This document shows, one piece after another, positions 33,109 through 41,685 of a DNA stretch of 64,000 nt (within the stretch, counting starts at the first letter, position 1; each line of letters starts with the position of its first letter). Both the position numbers and the translations under genes were made by a program. The notes below the pieces were generated by a model that ran no database searches, was not told where the DNA came from, and saw only the letters and a program-made list of their open reading frames with translations. Source of the stretch: Polaribacter sargassicola (GTDB taxonomy: Bacteria > Bacteroidota > Bacteroidia > Flavobacteriales > Flavobacteriaceae); NCBI RefSeq assembly GCF_021991835.1, contig NZ_JAHDAU010000006.1, forward strand, positions 62,001-126,000. Direction: 5' to 3'.

Positions 33109-35292
33109 ATGACGATTTCTATTTGGAGGTATAGCCATTTAACACTGGCTATATCTTCTACTTTATTTATTGTATTAGCTTCTATAACTGGTATTATTTT
33201 AGCTTTTGAGCCAATTTCTAACAAACTAAATCCTTATGATATTGTAAATATTGATAATGTTTCTGTTGCAGAAACTATTGATGTTTTACAAAAAAATTAT
33301 GATGAAGTTATTACACTAGATGTTGATGAAAATGGTTTTGTAGCGACAAATGTGTTTTTAGAAAATGGTGAAAATGCCACTTTTTATATCAACCCAAAAA
33401 CAGGAGAAAAAATTGGTGATATTTTAGAAAAAAAACCAATTTTTGAGTTTGCAACAAGTTTACATAGATCGTTATTTTTAAAATCTACCGGAAGATTTAT
33501 TATTGGTTTTGTTTCTTTTTTACTCTTTTTAATTGCTATAACTGGTATTATTTTAATCGCTAAAAGACAAGGCGGATTTTCTAAATTTTTTACTAAAGTT
33601 ATAAAAGAAAACTTTAACCAATACTATCATATAGTTGTTGGTAAATATGCTCTAATACCAATTTTAATAATTACAATAACAGGTGTTTATTTATCTCTAG
33701 AAAAATTTTCTTTATTGCCTAAAGATAAAAGTAAACACATAGAAATTTTATCAGAAGCAAAAAACACTGATTTTAATATTTTTAAAACAACAAAATTATC
33801 TGAAGTAGAAAAAATAGAATTTCCTTTTTCTACAGATGAAGAAGATTATTATTACATAAAACTTGCTGATAAAGAAATTGCCGTTCATCAAATTACAGGA
33901 CAAATTATTAGCGAAAAAAAAGATAGCTTTTTTACTTTAGGATCTTATTACAGCTTATTACTCCACACTGGTAAAGGTTCTTTTTTATGGTCTTTAATTT
34001 TACTTTTAGCATGTTTTGCCATTTTATTTTTTATTTTTTCTGGTTTTGCTATGACTCTAAAAAGAACTCAAAAAAAATCGAAAATTAAAAACAAATTCAC
34101 AAAAGATGAAGCAGAATTTATAATTCTTTTTGGCTCGGAAACTGGTAGTACTTTAAGTTTTGCTAACTCTTTTTACAAAGCTCTAATTGCTGCTAAAAAA
34201 ACTGCTTTTATCACAGATTTAAATAACTTTACTAGCTACAAAAAAGCTAAAAATATTATTGTTTTTACGGCTACTTATGGTGAGGGAGATGCACCAATAA
34301 ATGCAACTAAATTCATCAAAAAAATAAATACAACCAATCAACATCAATCAATTAATTTTTCTGTAATTGCTTTTGGTTCTAAAGAGTACAAACATTATTG
34401 CAAATTTGGTATGCAGGTTCATGCAAGTTTATTATTGCAAGAAAAATTTAAAGCTGTTTTACCTATACATAAAGTAAATAATCAATCTTTTATAGAATTT
34501 GAACAATGGGTTTTAGCATGGAGTTCTTTACATAATTTAGATTTAAATATTAGTAAAGAAGACATTAAAATACCAAAAGAAAAAGAACAAATTTTTACTG
34601 TTTTAAATAAAACAAAAAACAATATAGATGATACTTTTTTAATTGAATTAAAACCTTCTAGAAAAACAAAATTTAAATCTGGAGACTTACTTTCTATAAC
34701 TCCTAAAGATGAAACTAGAAATCGTTTATACTCTGTTGCTAAAATTAATAAAACAATTTTATTAAGCGTAAAAAGGCACGAATTTGGTTTTTGTTCTAAT
34801 TTTTTAAACAATATTGATATTAACGATAAATTAGTTGCAAGTATACAACCAAATAAAAACTTTCATTTTCCTAAAAAAACACAAGAAGTTATTTTAATTG
34901 CCAACGGAACCGGACTTGCGCCTTTTTTAGGAATGATGAACACAAAAAAATCGAAAACTAAAATTCACTTATTTTGGGGAGGTAGAACAAAAGAGTCTTT
35001 AGATATTTATAAAAAACAAATAGATTTATCTTTAAAAAACAAAACTCTTACGTCTTTTTATACTGCTTTTTCTCAAGCACAAAAAAATAAAGTTTACATA
35101 CAAGATGTAATTTTAAGCAAACCAGAATTAATTGCCAATACATTAAAAAACGGAAATCATATTATGATTTGCGGTTCTTTAAACATGTATAAAGGTGTTT
35201 TAAAAGCTTTAAATAAAATTACAAAAGAACAACTTAATTCTACTGTAGATAAATTTATAGAAAACAACCAAATTAAAAGTGATTGCTACTAA
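33109..35292 (+). CDS. PepSY membrane protein fused to flavodoxin/NADPH reductase
   Basis: A 727-residue fusion. The N-terminal part (about 1-320) is a PepSY-associated membrane domain with four helices (near 12-32, 120-140, 178-200 and 285-320) and periplasmic PepSY-like loops. Then come a flavodoxin domain (about 340-480; LFGSETGSTLSFANS, TATYGEGDAP) and a ferredoxin-NADP reductase-like module (about 500-720; NRLYSV FAD site and IANGTGLAPFLG NADPH site). It resembles sulfite-reductase flavoprotein-type enzymes that pass NADPH electrons across the membrane, plausibly to reduce ferric iron or free haem iron in the periplasm. In the haem operon. Confidence 0.88.
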   Translation: MTISIWRYSHLTLAISSTLFIVLASITGIILAFEPISNKLNPYDIVNIDNVSVAETIDVLQKNYDEVITLDVDENGFVATNVFLENGENATFYINPKTGEKIGDILEKKPIFEFATSLHRSLFLKSTGRFIIGFVSFLLFLIAITGIILIAKRQGGFSKFFTKVIKENFNQYYHIVVGKYALIPILIITITGVYLSLEKFSLLPKDKSKHIEILSEAKNTDFNIFKTTKLSEVEKIEFPFSTDEEDYYYIKLADKEIAVHQITGQIISEKKDSFFTLGSYYSLLLHTGKGSFLWSLILLLACFAILFFIFSGFAMTLKRTQKKSKIKNKFTKDEAEFIILFGSETGSTLSFANSFYKALIAAKKTAFITDLNNFTSYKKAKNIIVFTATYGEGDAPINATKFIKKINTTNQHQSINFSVIAFGSKEYKHYCKFGMQVHASLLLQEKFKAVLPIHKVNNQSFIEFEQWVLAWSSLHNLDLNISKEDIKIPKEKEQIFTVLNKTKNNIDDTFLIELKPSRKTKFKSGDLLSITPKDETRNRLYSVAKINKTILLSVKRHEFGFCSNFLNNIDINDKLVASIQPNKNFHFPKKTQEVILIANGTGLAPFLGMMNTKKSKTKIHLFWGGRTKESLDIYKKQIDLSLKNKTLTSFYTAFSQAQKNKVYIQDVILSKPELIANTLKNGNHIMICGSLNMYKGVLKALNKITKEQLNSTVDKFIENNQIKSDCY

Positions 35293-35303
35293 ATAAAATA
35301 ATT

Positions 35304-35657
35304 ATGAGTGAAAATTCTAGAATCATATCAAGAGTAAAAAACGGAGAACTTTCTATTTGTAATGATTGTAAAATTTACAATCTTATTTATAATAACATCT
35401 TTTTTCAGTTTAATAAAGAGCAATTACATCAATTTAAAGAATACCTTACTAAGATAGATATAGAATATTGGCTAACATTTAATTCTTCTACTACACAAAA
35501 AAGAAAAATACCTATAGCTACTTTTCATAAAAATTTAATTCTAATTTTTAACTATCATGAAATTGAAGAATTAAAAATTCTTTTAGGTATTATAAAAGTA
35601 AAACTAAAACCTATAATTAATACTGCCGATATTGATTATACTTTAATTTTAAATTAA
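35304..35657 (+). CDS. DUF6686-like small protein
   Basis: A 117-residue protein. The frame is open from 35283 inside the preceding stop region, but the ATG at 35304 (MSENSRIISRVKNGELSICN) is a better start. An early CxxC (ICNDCKIYNLIY) and the segment FFQFNKEQLHQFKEYLTKID match a flavobacterial family I recall as DUF6686. The CxxC could bind iron or zinc. Last gene of the plus-strand haem unit, followed by a terminator. Confidence 0.72.
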   Translation: MSENSRIISRVKNGELSICNDCKIYNLIYNNIFFQFNKEQLHQFKEYLTKIDIEYWLTFNSSTTQKRKIPIATFHKNLILIFNYHEIEELKILLGIIKVKLKPIINTADIDYTLILN

Positions 35658-35717
35658 AAAAAAGGTTTAAATTTTATAATACTTAACCTAAAACTACTTT
35701 ATAAAATATTATTGGCT

Positions 35718-35763
35718 AATTACTTTTTTAAACGCAAAATAAAAGCTTAAAAAGTAATTTTTT
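35718..35763 (+). terminator. Rho-independent terminator after the haem operon
   Basis: Arms AATTACTTTTT (35718-35728) and AAAAAGTAATT (35749-35759), followed by TTTT. It isolates the next promoter from the operon. Confidence 0.78.
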
Positions 35764-35764
35764 A

Positions 35765-35797
35765 ACGAATTCTAATCTGCCTTATACGGATTCTAAT
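35765..35797 (+). promoter_or_regulatory. Tandem direct repeat, candidate LytTR-type operator (copy B)
   Basis: ACGAATTCTAAT (35765-35776) and ACGGATTCTAAT (35786-35797), starts 21 bp apart, second copy starting 79 bp before the ATG at 35865. The first copy is identical to the one at 1880-1891, and both spacings are the same. A LytS-type kinase and a LytTR regulator are encoded 1.2-4.8 kb downstream. Confidence 0.65.
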
Positions 35798-35826
35798 AAC
35801 CAAAATATTTAACGCTCCTTCTACTC

Positions 35827-35834
35827 TACTTTTA
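35827..35834 (+). promoter_or_regulatory. -7 box (TACTTTTA) of the pseudo-dyad lipoprotein gene
   Basis: TACTTTTA differs from TAnnTTTG at one base and starts 38 bases before the ATG, exactly where the -7 box of the paralogous unit at 1942 lies. Confidence 0.5.
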
Positions 35835-35864
35835 CAGTGTATTAACATTAAAAAAGTAGAAATT

Positions 35865-36956
35865 ATGAGAACATTTTTAAAAAAATCAGTATTCGTTACA
35901 AGTTTAATTGTATTAAGTAGCCCATTTATTAGTTGTGATAATAATAACGTAAAAAAAGAAAATAAAGACGTTGTTATTGCAGACAATAATGCAATAGAAA
36001 AAGAAGAAAACAGTAAAGTTGCATCTAGAAATCCGATTGTATTTATTGCCGGTTTTGACAAAGGAAACGAAACTTTTTATTCTAATGCCAGAACTTATTT
36101 TCAAGAAAAAGGCTTTAACGTTATAGATGGCCAATACTCTTTAGAAGAAATTATTACTTGGATGAATCAAAATGCAAACAACATTCCGTACGGAGAAGTG
36201 CATATTGTTAACCAAAGTAATCCTTATAAAGGGATGAATTTAGAAACAACCATTAGAGGTAATAAAATAACCAGTAAATCTTTAAAAGAAAGCATAACAA
36301 AAGGAGATTTGCCAACTCTTAAAAACATTGTAAATAACAATACAAAAATTGTTTTTCATGCATCTGGATTGGTAGAAAACCAAGAGCTTTTAAACACTTT
36401 AAAAGAAGCTTTTACAGCAGATATTTTACCAAACGTAATTGCCTCTCCTTATCATACAATTTTTGGCGGCAAATTTTCTGATCATTATTTAGCTCAACCA
36501 TATTATGTTTTTTATCCAACTTCAAAATCACCAGGAAAAACAGATTTATCTAAAGAAATTGCTAAAAAATATCCAGAAGAAAAAGAAATTAATTGGTTTG
36601 AAGCATTAAATAATGATGAAGAAAGGTACATTGGAGAAGTTTATACAGAACAATTTTCTATACCTGTAAAATGGGAATTTGATTACCATCATACAGATGA
36701 AGAAATGCCAATTTTTACATCTGATAAAGAAATAATGGAATGGATTGAATTACACGAAGAGTTAATGGCAGAAATTAATCAATATAACATTCCTTTAAAC
36801 AAATTTAGATGGAGAGCTAGTACTAAAAATAGTACACTAGTTATTAAAGGAAGAACAACTGGTTTGTGTGTTTTAAAACCATTAATTAGACCTTATGGAG
36901 AGTTACAGCACATAAAGCCTGATACAAATAATAAGCGTTTATATGCTCTTAAATAA
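35865..36956 (+). CDS. Lipoprotein paralogue of the His/Cys protein, with both dyad residues replaced
   Basis: A 363-residue protein of unknown function, clearly a paralogue of the one at 4142. A lipoprotein leader ends PFISC (Cys24) and is followed by an acidic/lysine linker. From VFIAGFDKGNE to CVLKPLI it aligns nearly without gaps and is about half identical by eye; FYPTSKSPGKTDLSKEI is shared exactly. At the position of His101 it has Gln117 (HIVNQSNP) and at that of Cys151 it has Ser167 (FHASGLVEN), with the same 50-residue spacing. If the other copy is an enzyme, this one is a pseudoenzyme. Same promoter layout as the paralogue; a terminator follows, and then a LytS-type kinase gene. Confidence 0.8.
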   Translation: MRTFLKKSVFVTSLIVLSSPFISCDNNNVKKENKDVVIADNNAIEKEENSKVASRNPIVFIAGFDKGNETFYSNARTYFQEKGFNVIDGQYSLEEIITWMNQNANNIPYGEVHIVNQSNPYKGMNLETTIRGNKITSKSLKESITKGDLPTLKNIVNNNTKIVFHASGLVENQELLNTLKEAFTADILPNVIASPYHTIFGGKFSDHYLAQPYYVFYPTSKSPGKTDLSKEIAKKYPEEKEINWFEALNNDEERYIGEVYTEQFSIPVKWEFDYHHTDEEMPIFTSDKEIMEWIELHEELMAEINQYNIPLNKFRWRASTKNSTLVIKGRTTGLCVLKPLIRPYGELQHIKPDTNNKRLYALK

Positions 36957-36981
36957 ATTGAAAAAGGGAAGGTTGTTAACC

Positions 36982-37020
36982 AACGTCATTACACAAAATT
37001 TAGTAGTGTAATGACGTTTT
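36982..37020 (+). terminator. Rho-independent terminator before the sensor kinase gene
   Basis: Arms AACGTCATTACAC (36982-36994) and GTGTAATGACGTT (37006-37018), perfect 13-bp stem, then TTTT. It separates the lipoprotein from the kinase, though the kinase ATG is only 20 bases on, so read-through may be used. Confidence 0.88.
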
Positions 37021-37039
37021 AATTAGTAAGTTTGTAAAG

Positions 37040-39082
37040 ATGTCTATTTGTTTAAAAATCTTAATTAAAAATTATCTTTTGTTTTTTAGAGTAAAAAAAC
37101 AGATTACACTTTTATTTATATTATTTCTATCAACTTTTTTTGGGTATTCTCAAGAAAATAATTTTCAAAAAATTATAGCTTATAATGATTTTAAAAGTTA
37201 TAAAATTAAAGAAATAAAGCAAGATCAATTTAATAATGTTTGGCTTGCTACCAACCAAGGTTTATTAAAATACAACGGTAAAACGATAATAAACTTTAAT
37301 TTTAAAACAGATAAACTTTCGTCTAAAATAAATACTCTTTTTTGTAAAAACGATTCTATTTTTATAGGTTTAGACAATCAATTATGTATAAAAAATGCTG
37401 ATAGTTTATTAGCTTTTGATGCTAAAGAAATTCAGACAATTTATAATTATAAAAACAAAATTATTGTAGGTACAAATGAAGGTGTTTTTTATCTTAACAA
37501 GCATTTTTTACAACCTTTAGAAATTACTTATAAAATAGATTTTGCTACAATAAACAGTATTGTTTTTTTTAACAATCAATTTATTATTGGTGCAAATAAC
37601 GGACTTTGGCAAATTGATGATATATTTAATCCAAAGAAAATAAAACATATTGATAACGGAAATTATGCTTCTTTTATAACTACAGAAAACGCTCTTTATA
37701 CTGTAAAAAACAATAATGAAATTTTAGAATTTAAAACAACAAATAAACTGATATCTACATATTCAAAAGAGCAAATAACCAATATTTATAACATTGATAA
37801 CAAACTATATATTTCTTCTAAAAATGATGGTATTGATGTTTTTGATTTAGCAAATTCTTCTTTTGTAAAAAGGATAACCAAGTACAATAGTTCTTTAAAT
37901 TCTAACACTATAAATGTTGTTTTTAAAGATGCAGAAAAGAATATTTTTATAGCTACAGAAAACGATTTATACGTTAAAAAGAATAATAAATTAATAGAAA
38001 ATACAAGTTTAAATATTACTGATATTTCTGTTAATTATGTTTCTTTAAAACAACTTAATCAAGACATTTATACAGAAAATTTACATTTAAAACCAAACCA
38101 AAATAATCTTTCTTTCTTGTGGGAAGCAGTATCTATAAACAAACCAGAAAACATAGAATATCGTTATAAATTAAATACCGATTTTTCTCCTTGGCAAAAT
38201 ATAAATCAGATAAATTTTGCCAATTTAAAATCGGGTAAATATCAATTTACTGTTCAATCTAGGTTTAAAAACCAGAAGAAGATTAGTACTAAAAATTTTA
38301 GTTTTTTTATTGATACTCCTTTTTATCAAAAAATATGGTTTTATATTTTATGTGGTGTCGTTTTTTGTCTGCTTTTAGCAGGAATCGTAGATTTATATAT
38401 TAGAAAATTAAAGAAAAAAAATAAACAGAAAATTGATCAATTAAAACTAAAAAATCACTTATTAAGTTTAGAACAAAAAGCGTTACAATTACAAATGAAT
38501 CCGCATTTTATTTTTAATGTTTTAAACGGAATAAAAGCACTTGGCAACTCTGGTAATTCTAATGAACTTAACAAAACGGTTTCTCAATTTTCTTCTCTTT
38601 TAAGAGGTGTTTTAAACAACTCTCGTTTAGAAGAAATAAGTTTAAAAGACGAAATAGATACACTAAAAAATTATTTAGAATTAGAACAAAAAATGAATTC
38701 AAAACCTTTTAAATATAGTTTAAAAACTTCTTTAAAAAATATAGATTCAGAAGAAATTTTAATTCCGCCAATGCTATTACAACCTTTTGTAGAAAACTGT
38801 ATAAAACATGCTTTTACAACAACCACAAAAAATGCAGAAATCAAGCTTTTTTTCGAAGTAAAAAATAAATTCTTACACTTTACTATAGAAGATAACGGTG
38901 TTGGTTTTCATCAAACAAAAAAAGAAAAAACAGAACATAAATCTGTTGCTTTAAAAGTAACTAAAGAACGTATACAAAACTTATCTAAGTACAACTTATT
39001 CTCTATTAAAGAAATTAATATTGATGGTAAAATAAGCGGCACAGTAGTTAGTTTTAAAATTCCCTTAAAAACAGATTATTAA
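37040..39082 (+). CDS. LytS-type sensor histidine kinase with beta-propeller sensor
   Basis: A 680-residue sensor kinase. A signal segment (about 20-37, ending GYSQ) is followed by a periplasmic two-component-regulator beta-propeller (about 45-330; IKQDQFNNVWLATNQGLLKYN), a Y_Y_Y domain (about 345-425), one transmembrane helix (about 430-452), and a LytS-type phosphoacceptor domain with the motif QLQMNPHFIFNVLNG (His489) plus an HATPase domain (N-box FVENCIKHAF; DNGVGF). It should phosphorylate the LytTR regulator at 39947. The N-terminus is uncertain: the ATG gives an unusually long leader, and a TTG at 37079 would give a normal signal peptide. Six bases before the metallophosphoesterase gene. 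Confidence 0.9.
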   Translation: MSICLKILIKNYLLFFRVKKQITLLFILFLSTFFGYSQENNFQKIIAYNDFKSYKIKEIKQDQFNNVWLATNQGLLKYNGKTIINFNFKTDKLSSKINTLFCKNDSIFIGLDNQLCIKNADSLLAFDAKEIQTIYNYKNKIIVGTNEGVFYLNKHFLQPLEITYKIDFATINSIVFFNNQFIIGANNGLWQIDDIFNPKKIKHIDNGNYASFITTENALYTVKNNNEILEFKTTNKLISTYSKEQITNIYNIDNKLYISSKNDGIDVFDLANSSFVKRITKYNSSLNSNTINVVFKDAEKNIFIATENDLYVKKNNKLIENTSLNITDISVNYVSLKQLNQDIYTENLHLKPNQNNLSFLWEAVSINKPENIEYRYKLNTDFSPWQNINQINFANLKSGKYQFTVQSRFKNQKKISTKNFSFFIDTPFYQKIWFYILCGVVFCLLLAGIVDLYIRKLKKKNKQKIDQLKLKNHLLSLEQKALQLQMNPHFIFNVLNGIKALGNSGNSNELNKTVSQFSSLLRGVLNNSRLEEISLKDEIDTLKNYLELEQKMNSKPFKYSLKTSLKNIDSEEILIPPMLLQPFVENCIKHAFTTTTKNAEIKLFFEVKNKFLHFTIEDNGVGFHQTKKEKTEHKSVALKVTKERIQNLSKYNLFSIKEINIDGKISGTVVSFKIPLKTDY

Positions 39083-39087
39083 TAATT

Positions 39088-39933
39088 ATGAAAAGAAGAA
39101 AGTTTATAAAAAAAGCCATGTACACTTCTATTGGTGCAACTGTTTTAGGCGGACTTTATACTTGGCAAATAGAACCTTTTTGGTTAGAGTTTGTAAAAGT
39201 AAAAATGCCAATTAAAAACCTTCCTAAAAATTTAATTGGTAAAACATTAATGCAAATTAGCGATGTGCATGTTGGTAATAAGTTTGACTATAATTACATT
39301 ATAAAATCATTTAAAGAAGCCCAATTATACAATCCAGATTTTGTGGTTTATACAGGTGATTATGTTTCTTATGAAACGCCAGAACAACTAGAGCAACTAA
39401 AAACAGTATTTAAACATGCTGTAATTGGCAAATTAGGTACTGCAGGTGTTTTAGGCAACCATGATTATGGTTTAGATTGGTTAGAAGAAGAAGTATCTAA
39501 CCAAATATCTTCTATTTTAGAAAAAGAAAATATTAAAATTCTTAGAAACGAAGAGGTTACTTTTAGTGGTTTAAATATTATGGGAATTGATGATTATTGG
39601 GGAGCAAATTTTAATCCAATAAAAATTATGGATAAATACGATGCTAATAAAGCAAACATAGTTTTATGCCACAACCCTGATGTTTGCGATTTAAATGTTT
39701 GGAACAATTATAAAGGATGGATTTTGTCTGGACATACACATGGCGGGCAAGTAAAACCTCCTTTTTTAAATCCACCAATTTTACCTGTAGAAAACAAAAG
39801 ATATTCTGCTGGAGAGTTTGATTTATATGATGGTAGAACTCTTTATATTAACAGAGCTTTGGGTAATTTATATCAAGTTAGGTTTAATGTAAGACCAGAA
39901 ATTACCATTTTTGAATTAGAAGAAAAATTATAA
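39088..39933 (+). CDS. Exported metallophosphoesterase
   Basis: A 281-residue metallophosphoesterase of the YkuE/YaeI type. The start KRRKFIKKAMYTS resembles a twin-arginine leader or N-terminal anchor. All five metal/catalytic motifs are present: ISDVHVG, YTGDYVS, LGNHDYG, LCHNPD and LSGHTHGGQ. YaeI-like enzymes cleave a UDP-sugar lipid pyrophosphate and YkuE is a metal-dependent phosphodiesterase, but the substrate here is unknown. It sits between a sensor kinase and its probable regulator with gaps of 5 and 13 bases, so it may be an output of the sensor or modify the signal. Confidence 0.9.
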   Translation: MKRRKFIKKAMYTSIGATVLGGLYTWQIEPFWLEFVKVKMPIKNLPKNLIGKTLMQISDVHVGNKFDYNYIIKSFKEAQLYNPDFVVYTGDYVSYETPEQLEQLKTVFKHAVIGKLGTAGVLGNHDYGLDWLEEEVSNQISSILEKENIKILRNEEVTFSGLNIMGIDDYWGANFNPIKIMDKYDANKANIVLCHNPDVCDLNVWNNYKGWILSGHTHGGQVKPPFLNPPILPVENKRYSAGEFDLYDGRTLYINRALGNLYQVRFNVRPEITIFELEEKL

Positions 39934-39946
39934 AAAAACAAATTGT

Positions 39947-40687
39947 ATGACAGCCGTTGTAGTAGAAGATAATGTTTTAGCTTTAGAAATGTTGGTAAAT
40001 GATATTACTAAATATCATAAAGAAATTAAAATTATAGCAACTGCTAAAAGTGTAATAGAAGCCGCAAAAAAATTACAAAACAAACAACCAGATATTTTAT
40101 TTTTAGATATTATGTTAGGCGATGGTACAGGTTTTGATTTACTAGAAATCTTCCCTAATTTAACTTCTAAAATTATATTTGTAACCGCAAGCGATGCTTA
40201 TGCTATAAGAGCTTTTAAATTTGCTGCTATAGACTATATTTTAAAACCATATTCTAATGAAGATTTAGAAAAATCTATACACAAAGCAAAGCAACAAATA
40301 GAACCTCAAAAAGAGCAATTAAATATTTTAAAACAAGCCGTTACACAACCAAAAGATAGCTTAAAAAGGATTTCTTTATACACACAAGATAAAATTATTG
40401 TTGTTAATATAGAAGATATTATCCGTTGTAAATCTGATAATAATTACACTACTTTTTATCTAAAAAATAACACAAAAATATTGGTCTCTAAAACTCTTAA
40501 ATATTATGCAGATATGCTTAAAGAATTTAATTTTTTAAGAGTACACCAAAGTCACTTAATAAACAAATCTCAAATTAAAGAGTTTATAAAATCAGATGGT
40601 GGTTATCTAATCTTAAATGACAATAGTAACATACCGGTTTCTGTAAGAAAAAAAGCAGAAGTAATCGATTTTCTAAAAACAATTTAA
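39947..40687 (+). CDS. LytTR-family response regulator
   Basis: A 246-residue response regulator. A CheY-like receiver (about 1-120) has VVVEDN, the phospho-acceptor Asp54 in FLDIMLG, the switch threonine in FVTASDA and Lys in LKPYS. A LytTR DNA-binding domain (about 140-240) has INKSQIKEFIKSDGGYLIL and VSVRKKAEV. LytTR dimers bind two direct repeats about 21-22 bp apart upstream of promoters. Such a repeat lies before the paralogous lipoprotein gene at 35865 and before the VIT/vWA gene at 1980. Third gene of the kinase-phosphoesterase-regulator unit. Confidence 0.92.
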   Translation: MTAVVVEDNVLALEMLVNDITKYHKEIKIIATAKSVIEAAKKLQNKQPDILFLDIMLGDGTGFDLLEIFPNLTSKIIFVTASDAYAIRAFKFAAIDYILKPYSNEDLEKSIHKAKQQIEPQKEQLNILKQAVTQPKDSLKRISLYTQDKIIVVNIEDIIRCKSDNNYTTFYLKNNTKILVSKTLKYYADMLKEFNFLRVHQSHLINKSQIKEFIKSDGGYLILNDNSNIPVSVRKKAEVIDFLKTI

Positions 40688-40713
40688 ACCTTTTTTATTA
40701 AATTAATTCCACA

Positions 40714-40742
40714 AAAAAATCCTTCTCTAAACGAGAAGGATT
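40714..40742 (-). terminator. Hairpin terminator of tRNA-His
   Basis: Arms AATCCTTCTC (40718-40727) and GAGAAGGATT (40733-40742); on the minus strand a T-run follows, 9 bases after the tRNA 3' end. Confidence 0.75.
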
Positions 40743-40751
40743 CTACTTTTG

Positions 40752-40826
40752 GGTGGAAGACGGGATTCGAACCCGCGACACTCGGTACCACAAACCGATA
40801 CTCTAACCAGCTGAGCTACAACCACC
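40752..40826 (-). tRNA. tRNA-His (anticodon GTG)
   Basis: On the minus strand, anticodon loop TTGTGGT between TCGGT and ACCGA gives anticodon GTG. The T-arm is GCGGG-TTCGAAT-CCCGT and the 5' end has the extra G(-1) that marks tRNA-His, opposite C73. The acceptor stem GTGGTTG against CTTCCAC has two U-U mismatches, at 5-68 and 6-67. No 3' CCA is encoded. A hairpin terminator follows. Confidence 0.92.
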
Positions 40827-40879
40827 ATATAATTGCGGGTGCAAATATACACACTATATTTTATTTTGCAAGAAAAAAA

Positions 40880-41596
40880 TCAAATTAATTTAGATAAATT
40901 TTCTACAGCCACGTAACGTTCTGTGGTAAAGCCTTCTGCAAAATCAACATTTATTAACCTACCTAAGTCTTTTGCTCTATAATTAACACTTTCGTTAAAA
41001 TTTTTACTTGTAATTGGCGTTTCTGGCTCATTACTTTTAGGATTATAAAATTGAGAAGAATAAGCTAAAACAGCATTCATTTTAAAATCCATAAAACCGG
41101 TAACATCAACTACAAAATCTGGCTCAATATTTTTCCATTGTATGTAATGATATACTTGTTTAGGTCTCCATTTTTCTTGTAACTTACCTTCTACTTCTGT
41201 TTCTATTTTTATTAAACCACTTAAAAAACAAGCATCAGAAACTACTTTACTTCCTTTTGGATGATCAATATGTCTATCATCTATAGAGTTACATAAAACA
41301 ATATCTGGTTTGTATTTTCTAATCATTTTTATAACTTCTAATTGATGTTTTCTATCATTTACAAAAAAACCATCTGCAAAACGTAAATTTTCTCTTACAG
41401 AAACACCTAAGATATCTGCTGCTTTTGCTGCTTCTTTATCACGTAAATCTGCAGCCCCTCTAGTACCTAATTCACCTCTAGTTAAGTCTACAATTCCAAC
41501 TTTTTTACCTAAAGAAATTTCTTTTGCAATTGTAGCTCCACATCCTAATTCTACATCATCTGGATGTGCACCAAAAGCTAAAATATCAAGTTTCAT
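40880..41596 (-). CDS. bshB1: Bacillithiol biosynthesis deacetylase BshB1
   Basis: A 238-residue PIG-L-type zinc deacetylase. BshB1 removes the acetyl group from GlcNAc-malate, the second step in making bacillithiol, the low-molecular-weight thiol of many Bacteroidetes. The zinc motif is LAFGAHPDDVELG (near residue 5), followed by TRGELGTRGAADLRDKE and NSIDDRHIDHPKG, all typical of BshB1. An upstream in-frame ATG at 41641 adds 15 residues with no domain; the start MKLDILAFG fits the family. Next upstream on the same strand, about 90 bases away, is the transsulfuration gene, linking thiol chemistry. Confidence 0.9.
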   Translation of the reverse strand: MKLDILAFGAHPDDVELGCGATIAKEISLGKKVGIVDLTRGELGTRGAADLRDKEAAKAADILGVSVRENLRFADGFFVNDRKHQLEVIKMIRKYKPDIVLCNSIDDRHIDHPKGSKVVSDACFLSGLIKIETEVEGKLQEKWRPKQVYHYIQWKNIEPDFVVDVTGFMDFKMNAVLAYSSQFYNPKSNEPETPITSKNFNESVNYRAKDLGRLINVDFAEGFTTERYVAVENLSKLI

Positions 41597-41685
41597 ATTT
41601 AATCTATTTTTATCTTTAAATTCGAAAAACAAATTTATCATTTAATTAGCTATCACAGCTTGTTTATAAAAACTATAAAGCTTTT

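Noticed and set aside
40714..40742. Terminator of the LytTR operon on the plus strand
   Set aside because: The hairpin is followed by a clear T-run only on the minus strand, so it is assigned to tRNA-His, though it may also slow plus-strand transcription.
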